Shown here: positions 51,600 through 61,349 of the stretch, in pieces
Position numbering within the stretch: the first letter of the stretch is position 1
How the letters are laid out: the number at the start of each line of letters is the position of its first letter
Source of the DNA: Pseudomonas sp. H3(2019)
GTDB taxonomy: Bacteria > Pseudomonadota > Gammaproteobacteria > Pseudomonadales > Pseudomonadaceae
Length of the DNA: 64,000 nt
Assembly (NCBI RefSeq): GCF_007713465.1
Contig: NZ_VMSG01000001.1
Span: 434,001-498,000 of the forward strand
Direction of reading: 5' to 3'
Position numbers and translations under genes: made by a program
Notes under the pieces: model-generated
What the model saw: only the letters and a program-made list of their open reading frames with translations
Database searches by the model: none
What the model was told of the DNA's origin: nothing

Positions 51600-52649
51600 A
51601 TGGATATCAAGACTGCCCTGAGCCGTATCGTCGGCCATCTGGACCTGAGCACTGATGAAATGCGCGATGTGATGCGCGAAATCATGACCGGGCAATGCAC
51701 AGACGCGCAGATTGGCGCGTTCATGATGGCCATGCGCATGAAAAGCGAGAGCATCGACGAGATCGTCGGCGCAGTCTCGGTCATGCGTGAGCTGGCGGAC
51801 AAGGTCGAGCTGAAAACCCTCGACGGTGTTGTCGATGTAGTCGGCACCGGCGGTGATGGTGCGAACATCTTCAACGTTTCGACGGCTTCCTCGTTTGTGG
51901 TGGCGGCGGCGGGTTGCACCGTGGCCAAGCACGGTAACCGTGCGGTATCGGGTAAAAGCGGCAGCGCCGACTTGCTGGAGGCGGCCGGGATTTACCTGAA
52001 CCTGACGCCGGTTCAAGTGGCGCGTTGCATCGACAACGTCGGCATCGGTTTCATGTTCGCCCAATCGCACCATGGTGCGATGAAACACGCTGCCGGCCCG
52101 CGCCGTGATCTTGGCTTGCGCACGCTGTTCAACATGCTCGGCCCGCTTACGAATCCGGCCGGCGTGAAGCATCAGGTGGTGGGCGTGTTCAGTCAGGCTT
52201 TGTGTCGCCCATTGGCCGAAGTCCTGCAGCGCATGGGCAGCAAACATGTGCTGGTGGTGCATTCGAAGGATGGCCTTGACGAGTTCAGTCTGGCGGCGCC
52301 GACCTTTGTGGCGGAATTGAAGAATGACCAGATCAGTGAGTATTGGATCGAGCCTGAAGACTTGGGCATGAAGAGCCAGAGCCTGCACGGCCTGGCGGTG
52401 GAAAGCCCGGAGGCCTCGCTCGAACTGATTCGCGATGCCTTGGGGCGCCGCAAAACCGAGAACGGTCAGAAAGCCGCAGAAATGATTGTGCTCAATGCCG
52501 GTGCTGCGTTGTACGCTGCTGATCATGCGGTCAGCCTGAAAGAGGGCGTTGCCCTGGCTCATGACGCGCTGCACACCGGCCTTGCGCGTGAAAAACTTGA
52601 AGAATTGGGTGCGTTTACCGCGGTATTCAGAGTGGAGAATGAGGCATGA
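51600..52649 (+). CDS. trpD: Anthranilate phosphoribosyltransferase TrpD
   Basis: 349 residues. The PRPP-binding [17 protein letters not shown] (about 81-97), [19 protein letters not shown] (about 108-126) and the HHGAMKHA segment are intact. It joins anthranilate to PRPP. It overlaps trpC by 4 bp (ATGA), so the two are coupled. Confidence 0.97.
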   Translation: MDIKTALSRIVGHLDLSTDEMRDVMREIMTGQCTDAQIGAFMMAMRMKSESIDEIVGAVSVMRELADKVELKTLDGVVDVVGTGGDGANIFNVSTASSFVVAAAGCTVAKHGNRAVSGKSGSADLLEAAGIYLNLTPVQVARCIDNVGIGFMFAQSHHGAMKHAAGPRRDLGLRTLFNMLGPLTNPAGVKHQVVGVFSQALCRPLAEVLQRMGSKHVLVVHSKDGLDEFSLAAPTFVAELKNDQISEYWIEPEDLGMKSQSLHGLAVESPEASLELIRDALGRRKTENGQKAAEMIVLNAGAALYAADHAVSLKEGVALAHDALHTGLAREKLEELGAFTAVFRVENEA

Positions 52650-53482
52650 GTGTACCGACGGTTCTGGAGAAGATCCTCGCCCGCAAAGTCGAGGAAGTGG
52701 CCGAGCGTAGCGCTCGTGTGACGCTTGCCGAGCTGGAAGCACTGGCCAGGGTAGCCGATGCTCCGCGGGGTTTTGCCAAGGCGCTGATCGCCCAGGCCAA
52801 GCTCAAGCACCCGGCGGTGATTGCTGAAATCAAGAAGGCTTCACCGAGCAAGGGCGTGATTCGCGAGCACTTCGTGCCGGCCGAAATCGCCAGGGACTAC
52901 GAGAAGGGCGGGGCAACGTGCCTCTCGGTGCTGACCGATGTCGATTTCTTCCAGGGCGCCGACCTCTACCTGCAACAGGCGCGTGCCGCGTGCATGCTGC
53001 CGGTGATTCGCAAGGACTTCATGATCGATCCTTATCAGATCGTCGAAGCCCGTGCGCTGGGCGCCGATTGCGTGCTGTTGATCGTTTCCGCGCTGGATGA
53101 CGTGAAAATGGCCGAACTGGCAGCCGTCGCTAAAGGTGTTGGCCTCGACGTGCTGGTCGAAGTCCACGACGGTGATGAGCTGGAGCGGGCCTTGAAGGTT
53201 CTCGATACTCCGCTGGTCGGCGTGAATAATCGCAATCTGCACACCTTTGATGTCAGCCTGGAAACCACGCTCGATCTGCTGACGCGCATCCCGCGCGATC
53301 GCCTGGTCATTACTGAAAGTGGCATCCTCAATCGCGCCGATGTCGAGCTGATGGAAATCAGCGAGGTGTATTCGTTTCTGGTCGGTGAAGCATTCATGCG
53401 CGCCGAAAACCCGGGTACTGAACTGCAACGCTTGTTCTTTCCAGAGCGTGGCATTGCGGTCAGCGGTTCCACACTCGACTGA
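52646..53482 (+). CDS. trpC: Indole-3-glycerol-phosphate synthase TrpC
   Basis: 278 residues, a TIM barrel without the PRAI (TrpF) domain fused in enterobacteria. Catalytic segments [11 protein letters not shown] (about 60-70), [12 protein letters not shown] and ITESGIL are present. It closes the indole ring of indole-3-glycerol phosphate. Last gene of trpGDC, followed by a strong terminator. Confidence 0.97.
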   Translation: MSVPTVLEKILARKVEEVAERSARVTLAELEALARVADAPRGFAKALIAQAKLKHPAVIAEIKKASPSKGVIREHFVPAEIARDYEKGGATCLSVLTDVDFFQGADLYLQQARAACMLPVIRKDFMIDPYQIVEARALGADCVLLIVSALDDVKMAELAAVAKGVGLDVLVEVHDGDELERALKVLDTPLVGVNNRNLHTFDVSLETTLDLLTRIPRDRLVITESGILNRADVELMEISEVYSFLVGEAFMRAENPGTELQRLFFPERGIAVSGSTLD

Positions 53483-53498
53483 ACCTGATTCAATGAAG

Positions 53499-53521
53499 AA
53501 GCCGGCGTTGCCGGCTTTTTT
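53499..53521 (+). terminator. trpGDC terminator
   Basis: AAGCCGGC (53499-53506) and GCCGGCTT (53510-53517) form an 8-bp stem with a 3-nt loop, then T's to 53521. It lies 17 bp past the trpC stop. Confidence 0.9.
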
Positions 53522-53549
53522 GTATCCACAGCAAAGGATTCGCACTGCC

Positions 53550-54251
53550 ATGACTCACCCCATTGCCTTGACTGTCGAAGCCGGTCTGCGTGCCGAGCAG
53601 GATTTGTTGGCGACGGTCTGTGCCGGCGACCAGGAGTTTGGTTTGTTGTTCTGGCAGCCGAGCGATCGCGCGCTGGTCATGCCCCGGCGCTTGAGCCGTT
53701 TGCCAGGGTTCGAGGCTGCTTGCCAAGCGTCGGCGGCAAATGGTTGGCCGGTTCTGTTGCGTGAAACCGGCGGTGAACCGGTGCCGCAGTCTGCCGCGAC
53801 GGTCAATATCGCGCTGGTGTATGCACCGCCGCGTAGCGAAGGTGACCACGGTCGGATCGAAACCGCTTATCGGCGTCTGTGCGACCCTATTTGCGCGCTG
53901 CTGACGGAGCTCGGCGGCACGCCTTCATTGGGTGAAGTCGAGGGCGCTTTCTGTGATGGGCGTTTCAACGTCAATCTCGATGGCCGCAAAATGGTCGGCA
54001 CCGCTCAGCGCTGGCGCCAGAGCAAGGGTGGTCAGCGCCCGGTGGGTTTGGTGCATGGTGCGCTGTTGCTGGACGACGAGCGGGAGTCAATGGTTGAGGC
54101 GGTGAACCGTTTTAACGAGGCTTGCAGTCTGGAGCAGCGGGTTCGCGCGCAGAGCCATATCGCCCTGCATGAACAATTCGCCGCCCCGGATGCCATCGCG
54201 CGGCTGGACACCCTGTATCGGCAAATGCTCGCCGAGGTGATGTCGGCTTAG
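53550..54251 (+). CDS. Lipoate/biotin protein ligase-like protein
   Basis: 233 residues from the ATG at 53550 with AAAGGA about 12 nt upstream; an earlier in-frame ATG lies inside the trpC terminator. The fold is that of the LplA/BirA/LipB family: [29 protein letters not shown] with the lipoate-pocket Lys in GRKMVG (about residues 147-152), and VHGALLLDD. Such proteins move lipoate or octanoate onto E2 or GcvH domains, but the usual LplA is larger. It is an unlinked standalone homologue between trpC and vfr, and its real substrate is not evident. Its stop overlaps the end of vfr by 4 bp on the opposite strand. Confidence 0.78.
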   Translation: MTHPIALTVEAGLRAEQDLLATVCAGDQEFGLLFWQPSDRALVMPRRLSRLPGFEAACQASAANGWPVLLRETGGEPVPQSAATVNIALVYAPPRSEGDHGRIETAYRRLCDPICALLTELGGTPSLGEVEGAFCDGRFNVNLDGRKMVGTAQRWRQSKGGQRPVGLVHGALLLDDERESMVEAVNRFNEACSLEQRVRAQSHIALHEQFAAPDAIARLDTLYRQMLAEVMSA

Positions 54252-54892
54252 CGGGTACCGAAGACCACCATGGTCTTGCCTTTGACGTTGACCAGGTTGC
54301 GTTCTTCCAGGTCCTTGAGCACGCGCCCGACCATTTCCCGCGAGCAACCGACGATCCGGCCGATTTCCTGGCGGGTAACCTTGATCTGCATGCCGTCCGG
54401 GTGCGTCATGGCGTCGGGCTGTTTGCACAGCTCCAGCAAGCAGCGCGCAACCCGGCCGGTGACGTCGAAGAACGCCAGGTCGCCGACCTTGCGTGTGGTA
54501 TTGCGCAAACGCTGGGCAATCTGGCCACTGAGCACATAGAGAATGTCCGGGTCTTGCTGGGACAGCTCGCGGAACTTGCAGTAGCTGATCTCTGCCACTT
54601 CGCATTCGACCTTGGCGCGAACCCAGGCGCTGCGCTCCTGTTCCTGCCCGGCTTGTTCGAACAGACCCAGCTCGCCGAAGAAGTCCCCGGCGTTGAGGTA
54701 GGCGATGATCATTTCCCGGCCATCGTCGTCCTCGATGAGAATGGTGACCGAGCCCTTGATGATGAAAAACAGCGTATCCGAACGATCGCCAGCGCAAATG
54801 ATATTGCTCTTGGTCTGATAGCGACGGCGCTGGCAATGCATCAATAACTTGTCGAGGTTCTTGATTTTGGGTGTTGGGGTAATAGCAACCAT
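54248..54892 (-). CDS. vfr: Vfr, CRP-family cAMP-dependent global regulator
   Basis: 214 residues from the ATG at 54892 ([15 protein letters not shown]); the longer frame to 54979 has no family support. The cAMP-binding beta-roll contains [11 protein letters not shown] and [17 protein letters not shown] (Arg, Ser and Glu contacts). The helix-turn-helix is [20 protein letters not shown]. In Pseudomonas Vfr activates virulence, type IV pilus and secretion genes rather than carbon catabolite control. It is convergent with the ligase-like gene and divergent from osmC. Confidence 0.95.
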   Translation of the reverse strand: MVAITPTPKIKNLDKLLMHCQRRRYQTKSNIICAGDRSDTLFFIIKGSVTILIEDDDGREMIIAYLNAGDFFGELGLFEQAGQEQERSAWVRAKVECEVAEISYCKFRELSQQDPDILYVLSGQIAQRLRNTTRKVGDLAFFDVTGRVARCLLELCKQPDAMTHPDGMQIKVTRQEIGRIVGCSREMVGRVLKDLEERNLVNVKGKTMVVFGTR

Positions 54893-55128
54893 GGTTGTAT
54901 CCCGAAAAGACTGCACGGTGTGTTGTGGTTTTTTATGAATCGCTGATGGCGGCCGAAAAAAAAGCAGGCTAAGTGCCATGAAATTGGCGCCAGCTTAGCA
55001 GACACATTCCGTCGTTATTCGATAATTTATCAATACTGTAAGTGTGTTGCTTGCGCTGATACCGGTCGCTGTCAACTGAAGGCCCTGTGCTAAGCTGGCG
55101 ACCCTTTTTTAACAGTGGAGTCTTGGCG

Positions 55129-55551
55129 ATGAAGGCACGCATCCAATGGGCTGGCGAAGCCATGTTCCTCGGTGAGTCCGGTAGCGGTCACGTGGTGGTC
55201 ATGGACGGTCCGCCTGATGCCGGCGGTCGAAACCTGGGTGTACGTCCGATGGAAATGCTCCTGCTCGGTGTGGGTGGTTGCAGCAATTTCGACGTGGTCA
55301 GCATCCTGAAGAAGTCCCGCCAGGCCGTGGAGAGCTGCGAAGCCTTCCTTGAAGCCGAGCGTGCGACTGAAGATCCCAAGGTCTTCACCAAGATTCACAT
55401 GCACTTCGTGGTCAAGGGCCGGGCACTGAAAGAAGCCCAGGTAAAACGCGCCATCGAGCTGTCGGCCGAGAAGTATTGCTCGGCGTCGATCATGCTCGGT
55501 GCGGCCGGTGTCGCCATTACCCACGACTACGAAATCATCGAACTCGGTTGA
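55129..55551 (+). CDS. OsmC/YhfA family protein
   Basis: 140 residues from the ATG at 55129. The family's two redox cysteines are in place, Cys51 in GGCSNFDVV and Cys117 in KYCSASIML, so peroxidase activity with organic hydroperoxides is possible; the closest type is YhfA, which lies beside crp in enterobacteria. Here it is likewise beside vfr. About 240 bp separate it from vfr and carry both promoters. Confidence 0.88.
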   Translation: MKARIQWAGEAMFLGESGSGHVVVMDGPPDAGGRNLGVRPMEMLLLGVGGCSNFDVVSILKKSRQAVESCEAFLEAERATEDPKVFTKIHMHFVVKGRALKEAQVKRAIELSAEKYCSASIMLGAAGVAITHDYEIIELG

Positions 55552-55789
55552 ATCGACATTCAACTATCATAAATGCAGTGCAGACTCTGGCGATCATTGG
55601 CCCAGGTCTGCATAATGCGCCACTTTTTTCAGGGCCGTGATCGGTCAACCGAAAGATCACACACCCGAACAGACAACCAAAATCGCCATCGCGAAGAGGT
55701 GTTAACCGTCCTACGCAGGTGCGTCGTTCGCATTTGACGGGCATGCTTGATCACGCGGCCGGGCCGCATACATAGAGAGTTCTTAAACG

Positions 55790-56584
55790 GTGAAAAGCAA
55801 ACTCAAGCTCCATGGGTTCAATAACCTGACAAAGACCTTGAGCTTCAACATCTACGACATCTGCTATGCGGAAACTCCGCAAGACCAGCAGGCTTACGTT
55901 GAGTACATCAATAAAGAGTACAACGCCAAGCGCCTGACGCAGATCCTCACAGAAGTTGTCGATATCATTGGTGCCAATATCCTGAACATCGCCAGTCAGG
56001 ACTATGAACCCCAGGGCGCCAGCGTCACGATTCTGATCTCTGAAGAGCCGGTGACCCCGACCGACAGTCAGATTGAAGAGTCACCGGGCCCGTTGCCCGA
56101 AATCATCCTGGCCCACCTCGACAAGAGCCACATCACGGTGCACACCTACCCGGAAATCCATCCGGTGGACGGTATTGCAACGTTCCGTGTGGATATTGAT
56201 GTGTCGACGTGTGGCGTCATTTCACCGCTTAAGGCGCTCAACTTCCTGATTCACCAGTTCGATTCGGATATCGTGACCGTGGATTACCGCGTGCGCGGTT
56301 TCACCCGTGATATCGAAGGCAAGAAGCACTTCATCGATCACGAGATCAACTCGATTCAGAACTACCTCTCCGAAGACACTCGCGACGCGTATCAGATGAC
56401 CGACGTGAACGTGTACCAGGAAAACCTGTTTCACACCAAAATGCTGCTGAAGAACTTCGAACTGGATAATTACCTGTTCGGCGACGCCACCAGCAACCTG
56501 TCCTCTGAGCAACGTGCTCAGGTGACTGAGCGGGTGAAACACGAAATGCTCGAAATTTTCTACGCGCGCAACATGTCGAGCTGA
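55790..56584 (+). CDS. speD: S-adenosylmethionine decarboxylase SpeD (class 1A type)
   Basis: 264 residues from a GTG start. The self-processing site lies at Lys112-Ser113 in [13 protein letters not shown], where Ser becomes the pyruvoyl group; [15 protein letters not shown] follows. It makes decarboxylated SAM for spermidine synthesis. It has a 238-bp upstream gap with a stem (55637-55642 with 55655-55660) that could be a leader. The start lacks a strong Shine-Dalgarno. Confidence 0.95.
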   Translation: MKSKLKLHGFNNLTKTLSFNIYDICYAETPQDQQAYVEYINKEYNAKRLTQILTEVVDIIGANILNIASQDYEPQGASVTILISEEPVTPTDSQIEESPGPLPEIILAHLDKSHITVHTYPEIHPVDGIATFRVDIDVSTCGVISPLKALNFLIHQFDSDIVTVDYRVRGFTRDIEGKKHFIDHEINSIQNYLSEDTRDAYQMTDVNVYQENLFHTKMLLKNFELDNYLFGDATSNLSSEQRAQVTERVKHEMLEIFYARNMSS

Positions 56585-56612
56585 TCTTTGAAATAAAGAT
56601 CGAAGGCAAAAG

Positions 56613-56640
56613 AAAGGGCGCTGAGATAGCGCCCTTTTTT
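56613..56640 (+). terminator. speD terminator
   Basis: AAAGGGCGCT (56613-56622) and AGCGCCCTTT (56628-56637) form a 10-bp stem with a 5-nt loop, then T's. A-rich left flank may let it also end coq7 from the other side. Confidence 0.9.
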
Positions 56641-56660
56641 GTGCCTGAAGGTTTTATGGG

Positions 56661-57308
56661 TCAGATCCGGTAGGTACTTTTGGTCATGGCCTTGGCCATC
56701 AGGCTCATGCCGAATTTCACCGGCGCCGGGAAGCGGAAGCCTCCTGCATCCAGCGCGCTTTCGGCGTGCTGCTCTTCATCGATGCGCATCTGCTCAAGAA
56801 TGGCCCGGGACTTCTCGTCCTCGACCGGCAGTTGCTCCAGGTGTTCATTCAAGTGTTTGCACACCTGATCTTCAGTCGCAGCGACGAAACCCAGGCTGAC
56901 TTTGTCGCTGATCAGCCCGGCGACGGCGCCGATACCGAACGACATACCGTAGAACAATGGATTGAGGATGCTGGTGTGGCTGCCCAATTGGCGGATGCGC
57001 TGTTCGCACCAGACCAGATGATCAATTTCTTCTTCGGCTGCGTGTTCCATTGCCTCACGCACTCGCGGCAGCTTGGCAGTCAGGGCCTGGCCCTGATACA
57101 ACGCTTGGGCACAGACTTCACCGGTATGGTTGATGCGCATCAGGCCGGCGACGTGCCGGGTGTCTTCGTCGCTCATTTTCGCTTCTGGCTGCACGATGGC
57201 CGGCGACGGGCGATATGGCTGGCCACTGAAGGGCAGTAACGTGCGCATCGCGGCGTCGGCTTGCAACAGAAGACGGTCAATCGGCGAGTAGTGACGTTGG
57301 GTAGTCAT
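56661..57308 (-). CDS. coq7: 3-demethoxyubiquinol 3-hydroxylase Coq7
   Basis: 215 residues, di-iron carboxylate four-helix bundle. Iron ligands are in [39 protein letters not shown] and DEEQHAESA, two EXXH-type pairs. It performs the C6 hydroxylation late in ubiquinone synthesis at the inner membrane. Pseudomonads often use Coq7 rather than UbiF. It converges on speD. Confidence 0.96.
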   Translation of the reverse strand: MTTQRHYSPIDRLLLQADAAMRTLLPFSGQPYRPSPAIVQPEAKMSDEDTRHVAGLMRINHTGEVCAQALYQGQALTAKLPRVREAMEHAAEEEIDHLVWCEQRIRQLGSHTSILNPLFYGMSFGIGAVAGLISDKVSLGFVAATEDQVCKHLNEHLEQLPVEDEKSRAILEQMRIDEEQHAESALDAGGFRFPAPVKFGMSLMAKAMTKSTYRI

Positions 57309-57395
57309 GCTGACCTCCGGGAAGAATCTCGGCGGCCAGTTTACCGCAATCGGCCGGGTTAGGTTTACGCTGGGTCATGTGGGAGCGGGGACATT

Positions 57396-57486
57396 CTGTA
57401 GGCGCAAGGATTGCCCGCGATAGAATCGACACAGTCTATCCGGGAAGCCGAGTTGCCCCTATCGCGGGCAAGCCTTGCTCCTACAG
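57396..57486. repeat. Imperfect REPIN between coq7 and the HIT gene
   Basis: 28-nt inverted arms at 57396-57423 and 57459-57486 with two mismatches, sharing the GGGCAAGCCTTGCTCCTACA core with the 18.8-kb and 39.4-kb elements. A further GTGGGAGCGGGGAC fragment lies at 57379-57392. Confidence 0.8.
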
Positions 57487-57500
57487 GGGTGGGGCGTGGA

Positions 57501-57839
57501 TCAGCCCGGCGGCCAGTGCATCTGGCGCTGACCCAGCACGTGCATATGAATGTGGTAGACGGTCTGGCCACCCAGTTCATTGCAGTTCATGACCACGCGA
57601 AAGCCTTCTTCGCAGCCCAGCTCCAGCGCCAAGCGTTGGGCAGTGAACAGAATGTGCCCGGCCAGAGCCTTATCGTCCTCGGTCAGGTCGTTGAGTGTAC
57701 GCACCGGTTTTTTCGGGACTACCAGAAAATGCACGGGCGCCTGCGGGGCGATATCGTGAAAGGCCAGGACCTGGTCGTCCTCGTAAATGATCTTGGCGGG
57801 TATTTCTCTGTTGATGATTTTGGTGAACAGAGTATCCAC
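57501..57839 (-). CDS. HIT-family nucleotide hydrolase (HinT type)
   Basis: 112 residues from a GTG at 57839 with GGAG about 9 nt in front; the frame extends 42 bp further but that part is not conserved. DTLFTKIINREIPAKIIYED opens the fold and the catalytic triad motif is HIHMHVLG with preceding QTVY. HinT proteins hydrolyse nucleoside phosphoramidates and acyl-AMPs. It stands alone before the SDR gene. Confidence 0.93.
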   Translation of the reverse strand: MDTLFTKIINREIPAKIIYEDDQVLAFHDIAPQAPVHFLVVPKKPVRTLNDLTEDDKALAGHILFTAQRLALELGCEEGFRVVMNCNELGGQTVYHIHMHVLGQRQMHWPPG

Positions 57840-57926
57840 AGCTGTTTCTCCATTGTGTTGGTCCGGGCTGAGTGTACTCACGGGAGATGCCCGAGCCCAG
57901 CCTGTGACCTTTACTTTTAGTGACGC

Positions 57927-58715
57927 TCAGCGCGGACAGTGCGCCTTGTTGACCATGCCCACGATGGTTCGGGTCAGCCAGCGCGAGCCGAAGCGTGGCA
58001 AAAGCGCGAACCAGCGATTGCGGCGTCCGGGAATGATGATTGCGCGGTTCTTCTCCAGCGCACGCACCGTGTAGAGGGCCACTTCCTCGGGGCTCATCAG
58101 CATTTTGCTATTGGCCAGTTTGTCGGTGTCCAGTTGCGCGGTGCGGAAAAACGCCGTGCGTGTCGGGCCTGGGCAGAGGACCGAGACCTTGACCGCGCAC
58201 TTTTTCAGTTCGACCCGCAAGCCTTCGGAGAAGTGCAGTACATACGCCTTGCTGGCGTAATAGGTGCTCATCCAGGGGCCAGGGTAGAAAGCGGCCATCG
58301 AGGCGACGTTCAGAATCTGCCCGCCGCCCTGCAATGCCATGCTGTTGCCAATGGCGTGGCACAGGCGGGTCAGGGCCAGGATATTCACTTCGATCAAGTC
58401 TTGTTCGGTCATCCAGTCCTGAGCCAGAAACGGGCCGCAGGTACCGATGCCGGCGCAATTGACCAGCAGGTCGATCTGGCGGTCACCCTCTTCGAGCTCC
58501 AGCAGAAACCCGGACAGGCGCAGCGGTTCGCCCAGATCGCAGGCGCGGAACAGCACCTCGACGCCAAAGCGCTGGGTCAGTTCGATGGCAATACTTTCCA
58601 GCTGATCACGTTGACGGGCCACCAGAATAAGGCTGCGGCCACGTCGCGCCAGCGCTTCGGCCATCGCCAGGCCGATGCCGCTGGAGGCGCCAGTGATCAG
58701 AGCGTAACGGGTCAT
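57927..58715 (-). CDS. Short-chain dehydrogenase/reductase
   Basis: 262 residues from the ATG at 58715 with GGAG 6 nt upstream. The cofactor motif TGASSGIGLAMAEALA (about 7-22) and the NCAGIG segment are intact; the catalytic YxxxK is in STYYASKAYV. Basic residues after the first strand (ARQRD) suggest NADPH. The substrate is unknown; it resembles the DltE/YdfG-like classical SDRs. It has no obvious operon partner. Confidence 0.88.
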   Translation of the reverse strand: MTRYALITGASSGIGLAMAEALARRGRSLILVARQRDQLESIAIELTQRFGVEVLFRACDLGEPLRLSGFLLELEEGDRQIDLLVNCAGIGTCGPFLAQDWMTEQDLIEVNILALTRLCHAIGNSMALQGGGQILNVASMAAFYPGPWMSTYYASKAYVLHFSEGLRVELKKCAVKVSVLCPGPTRTAFFRTAQLDTDKLANSKMLMSPEEVALYTVRALEKNRAIIIPGRRNRWFALLPRFGSRWLTRTIVGMVNKAHCPR

Positions 58716-58777
58716 GCAATTCTCCATCGCAACGGCTCGCAGCCTGTGGACAGAGATGTCACAGGAAGCGAGCGCGT

Positions 58778-59698
58778 TTATTCTTTCTCATAGTCTACAG
58801 GTGGCTGAGCTGCTTTCGCCGCATCGTCTGCCTCAACCGCATCAGCCGGTTCACTGCTTCCATAACTGCTGGTCGAGGTGCTTTCGTATTCTTCGGTCAG
58901 GGTGCTGAGACCACCGGCAAGCGCGCCGACAAAAATCACTGCAATCACCACCAGCCACAGCCCGCACAGGACTTTGACGGCCGTGCTGTTAGGTGGCTGC
59001 GGCGCGCCATAGCGATTCGCCCCGACGTTTCCTGGCAGCACCGCGAGCGCGAATGGAAACAGGCTGCCGATAAAGGGCACCAGATTCAGAAACCATAGCC
59101 AACCGGACCAGCCAAGATCGTGCAGACGTTGCACGCTGATGGTGATGTTTATGTAGAGGTACGCCACGAATGCAACGACACAAACAATTGTGCTCAGCAC
59201 GATTTGATTGCCGCTCAACAGGCTGAGTCCAAAAACGCCGGCGATAGCTCCCATGATCAGCAGCGCCACCAATGACCACGCGAGAAAACGCAGGCGCCCG
59301 ATTCGGCCCTGCAGGCTAAACACCTTGAGTTCCGAAAATTCTGGCAGCGCTTCACCAACGGGCGCGCGAGGAGGGCTATAGGGGGATTCGTTGTCACTGA
59401 GCGTGGGCGCTGTGTAAGCGGCGGACGACGAATCGTGAACGTCGGTCAGATTGAGCTCGATTGACGGCTCGGCTTCGATGCGTGCATCGATGCCGGTTTT
59501 CGACAGGGCATTCAGATAGGTTTGTGCGTCTGTGTGGGACAGGCCGTGCTTGAGCGCGACAGGTTTTCCGCTGAACAGGCGTTCGATGGCCGCGACGTCG
59601 CTTTTGAACAGCTGGGCGAGATTGAGTTTCGCGGTGGAGATGTCAACGCCCGGAAGCAGGGATCCGTCGAAGACGATCTTGAAACGGTGTTCGCTCAT
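58778..59698 (-). CDS. DUF805 membrane protein with a novel N-terminal domain
   Basis: 306 residues. The C-terminal part (about 130-265) is a DUF805 four-span unit (WSLVALLIMGAIAGVFGLSL, then RLHDLGWSGWLWFLNLVPFIG). In front lies a charged soluble domain (1-80, MSEHRFKIVFDGSLLPGVDI, then KTGIDARIEAEP) and a short Ser/Pro linker. The first domain has the look of a small alpha/beta binding domain found in several Pseudomonas membrane proteins; I do not know its function. The tail after 265 is acidic and low-complexity. Confidence 0.8.
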   Translation of the reverse strand: MSEHRFKIVFDGSLLPGVDISTAKLNLAQLFKSDVAAIERLFSGKPVALKHGLSHTDAQTYLNALSKTGIDARIEAEPSIELNLTDVHDSSSAAYTAPTLSDNESPYSPPRAPVGEALPEFSELKVFSLQGRIGRLRFLAWSLVALLIMGAIAGVFGLSLLSGNQIVLSTIVCVVAFVAYLYINITISVQRLHDLGWSGWLWFLNLVPFIGSLFPFALAVLPGNVGANRYGAPQPPNSTAVKVLCGLWLVVIAVIFVGALAGGLSTLTEEYESTSTSSYGSSEPADAVEADDAAKAAQPPVDYEKE

Positions 59699-59779
59699 GC
59701 CGGGGCATCCTTGTCGCGAGTCTGGGGGCTGTGCTCGACAGTTTAAGCCAGCCAGAATCGGCTGACCAAACCTTGTGCG

Positions 59780-60748
59780 TTAGCGCGGCCAGCGTTTGGG
59801 CAGTTGAGCTGCGAATTCCTGCGCCTTGCGGTACTCGGCGTCCAGCCTTGCGACCAGTTGATCGACGCTTGGCAGGTCGTCGATTTCCCCCACGCCCTGG
59901 CCAGCGGACCAGACGGTTTTCCAGGCTTTGGCTTCATCGCTCAAGGGTTTGAGTTTGGCGCCGAAGTTGACTTCACCCTTGCCTTGCAGTGCGTCTATGT
60001 CAAAACCGGCATTTATCAGGCTTTGGCGCATGAAGCTTGCCGGCACCCCGGACACCGCTGGCGTATGGACAATGTCGGCGGCCCTGGAAGTCAGCAGCAT
60101 CTCTTTGTAGGCTTCAGGGGCGTGGCTTTCGGTGGTGCCGATAAAGCGTGTGCCGAAGTAGGCCAGATCCGCACCGAGCAGTTGCGCGGCGAGAATCTCG
60201 TGGCCGTGGTTCAGGCAGCCGGCCAGCAGCAGTGTTTTGTCGAAGAACTGACGAATCTCGGCAATCAGCGAAAACGGGCTCCAGGTCCCGGCATGGCCAC
60301 CAGCGCCTGCTGCTACGGCGATCAAGCCATCGACGCCGGCCTCGGCAGCTTTTTCCGCATGGCGTCGGGTCGTCACGTCGTGGAATACCAGGCCGCCATA
60401 GCTGTGCACCGCATCGACCAGCTCTTTCACTGCGCCAAGGCTGGTGATCACGATCGGGACCTTGTGTTCGATGCAGATTGCCAGGTCCGCTTGCAGGCGC
60501 GGATTGCTGTTGTGAACGATCAGGTTCACTGCATACGGTGCGGGATTTTCCAATAGCGCCAGACCCTCTTCGATTTCCTCCAGCCAGGCTTTGAAACCGC
60601 TGCTTTCACGCTGGTTCAGCGCTGGAAAGCTGCCGACCACACCATTGCGGCAGCAGGCGAGCACCAGTTGTGGATTGGAAATCAGGAACATCGGCGCTGC
60701 CACGACAGGCAGACGCAAACGTTGTTCGAGCAAGGCGGGCAGCGACAT
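59780..60748 (-). CDS. Nitronate monooxygenase (2-nitropropane dioxygenase family)
   Basis: 322 residues, a TIM-barrel FMN enzyme. VVAAPMFLISNPQLV at the N-terminus, the substrate His in VFHDVTTRRHAEKAAEAG, GAGGHAGTWSPFSLI and the phosphate-binding LLAGCLNHG region (about 194-202) match the family. It oxidises alkyl nitronates, possibly detoxifying propionate-3-nitronate. It lies 32 bp after hemJ in the same direction and may be co-transcribed. Confidence 0.9.
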   Translation of the reverse strand: MSLPALLEQRLRLPVVAAPMFLISNPQLVLACCRNGVVGSFPALNQRESSGFKAWLEEIEEGLALLENPAPYAVNLIVHNSNPRLQADLAICIEHKVPIVITSLGAVKELVDAVHSYGGLVFHDVTTRRHAEKAAEAGVDGLIAVAAGAGGHAGTWSPFSLIAEIRQFFDKTLLLAGCLNHGHEILAAQLLGADLAYFGTRFIGTTESHAPEAYKEMLLTSRAADIVHTPAVSGVPASFMRQSLINAGFDIDALQGKGEVNFGAKLKPLSDEAKAWKTVWSAGQGVGEIDDLPSVDQLVARLDAEYRKAQEFAAQLPKRWPR

Positions 60749-60782
60749 TGGAAGTACCCCGATAAGTTGCGGCTAATTATGG

Positions 60783-61214
60783 TTAGAACGGCCGTACGAC
60801 GACCAGAATTACAATAGCCAGCAATATCAGAACTGGCACTTCATTGAACCAGCGATAAAAGACATGGCTGCGGGTGTTTTCGCCACGGGAAAAACGCTTT
60901 ACCTGCGCGCCGCACATGTGGTGATAACCGATCAGGATCACCACCAGGGTCAACTTGGCATGCATCCAGGCACCTTGTCCGAAGTAGGCGCTGGGGTTGA
61001 GACTGATCAACCAGATCCCGAAGGCCAGCGTGGCGATCATCGCCGGGCCCATGATCCCGCGGTACAGTTTGCGCTCCATGATGCTGAAGCGTTCCTTGCT
61101 GATGCTGTCTTCACTTTGCGCGTGGTAGACGAACAGGCGCGGCAGGTAAAACAGGCCGGCAAACCAGCAGACCATGCTGACGATATGAAGCGCTTTGAGC
61201 CACAGATAAAGCAT
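60783..61214 (-). CDS. hemJ: Protoporphyrinogen IX oxidase HemJ (CopD-like membrane protein)
   Basis: 143 residues with four predicted spans. The conserved haem-ligand-type His is in LKALHIVSMVCWFAGLFYLP (about residue 10) and the conserved Lys in MHAKLTLVVILIGYHH (about residue 85). HemJ oxidises protoporphyrinogen IX in bacteria lacking HemG and HemY. It is divergent from argC with about 135 bp between. Confidence 0.92.
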   Translation of the reverse strand: MLYLWLKALHIVSMVCWFAGLFYLPRLFVYHAQSEDSISKERFSIMERKLYRGIMGPAMIATLAFGIWLISLNPSAYFGQGAWMHAKLTLVVILIGYHHMCGAQVKRFSRGENTRSHVFYRWFNEVPVLILLAIVILVVVRPF

Positions 61215-61349
61215 TTTTGATTATTCCCAGGTTCACGGTAGCCCGAATAGTAGAGGCTTGAATGGCCGCACGTCACCTTGACGGTTGTCGCAGGGCGGTG
61301 CGCGCCCTATTATCGACGGCTTTCCAGTAGGTTCGTTGAGGGCAGGTTT

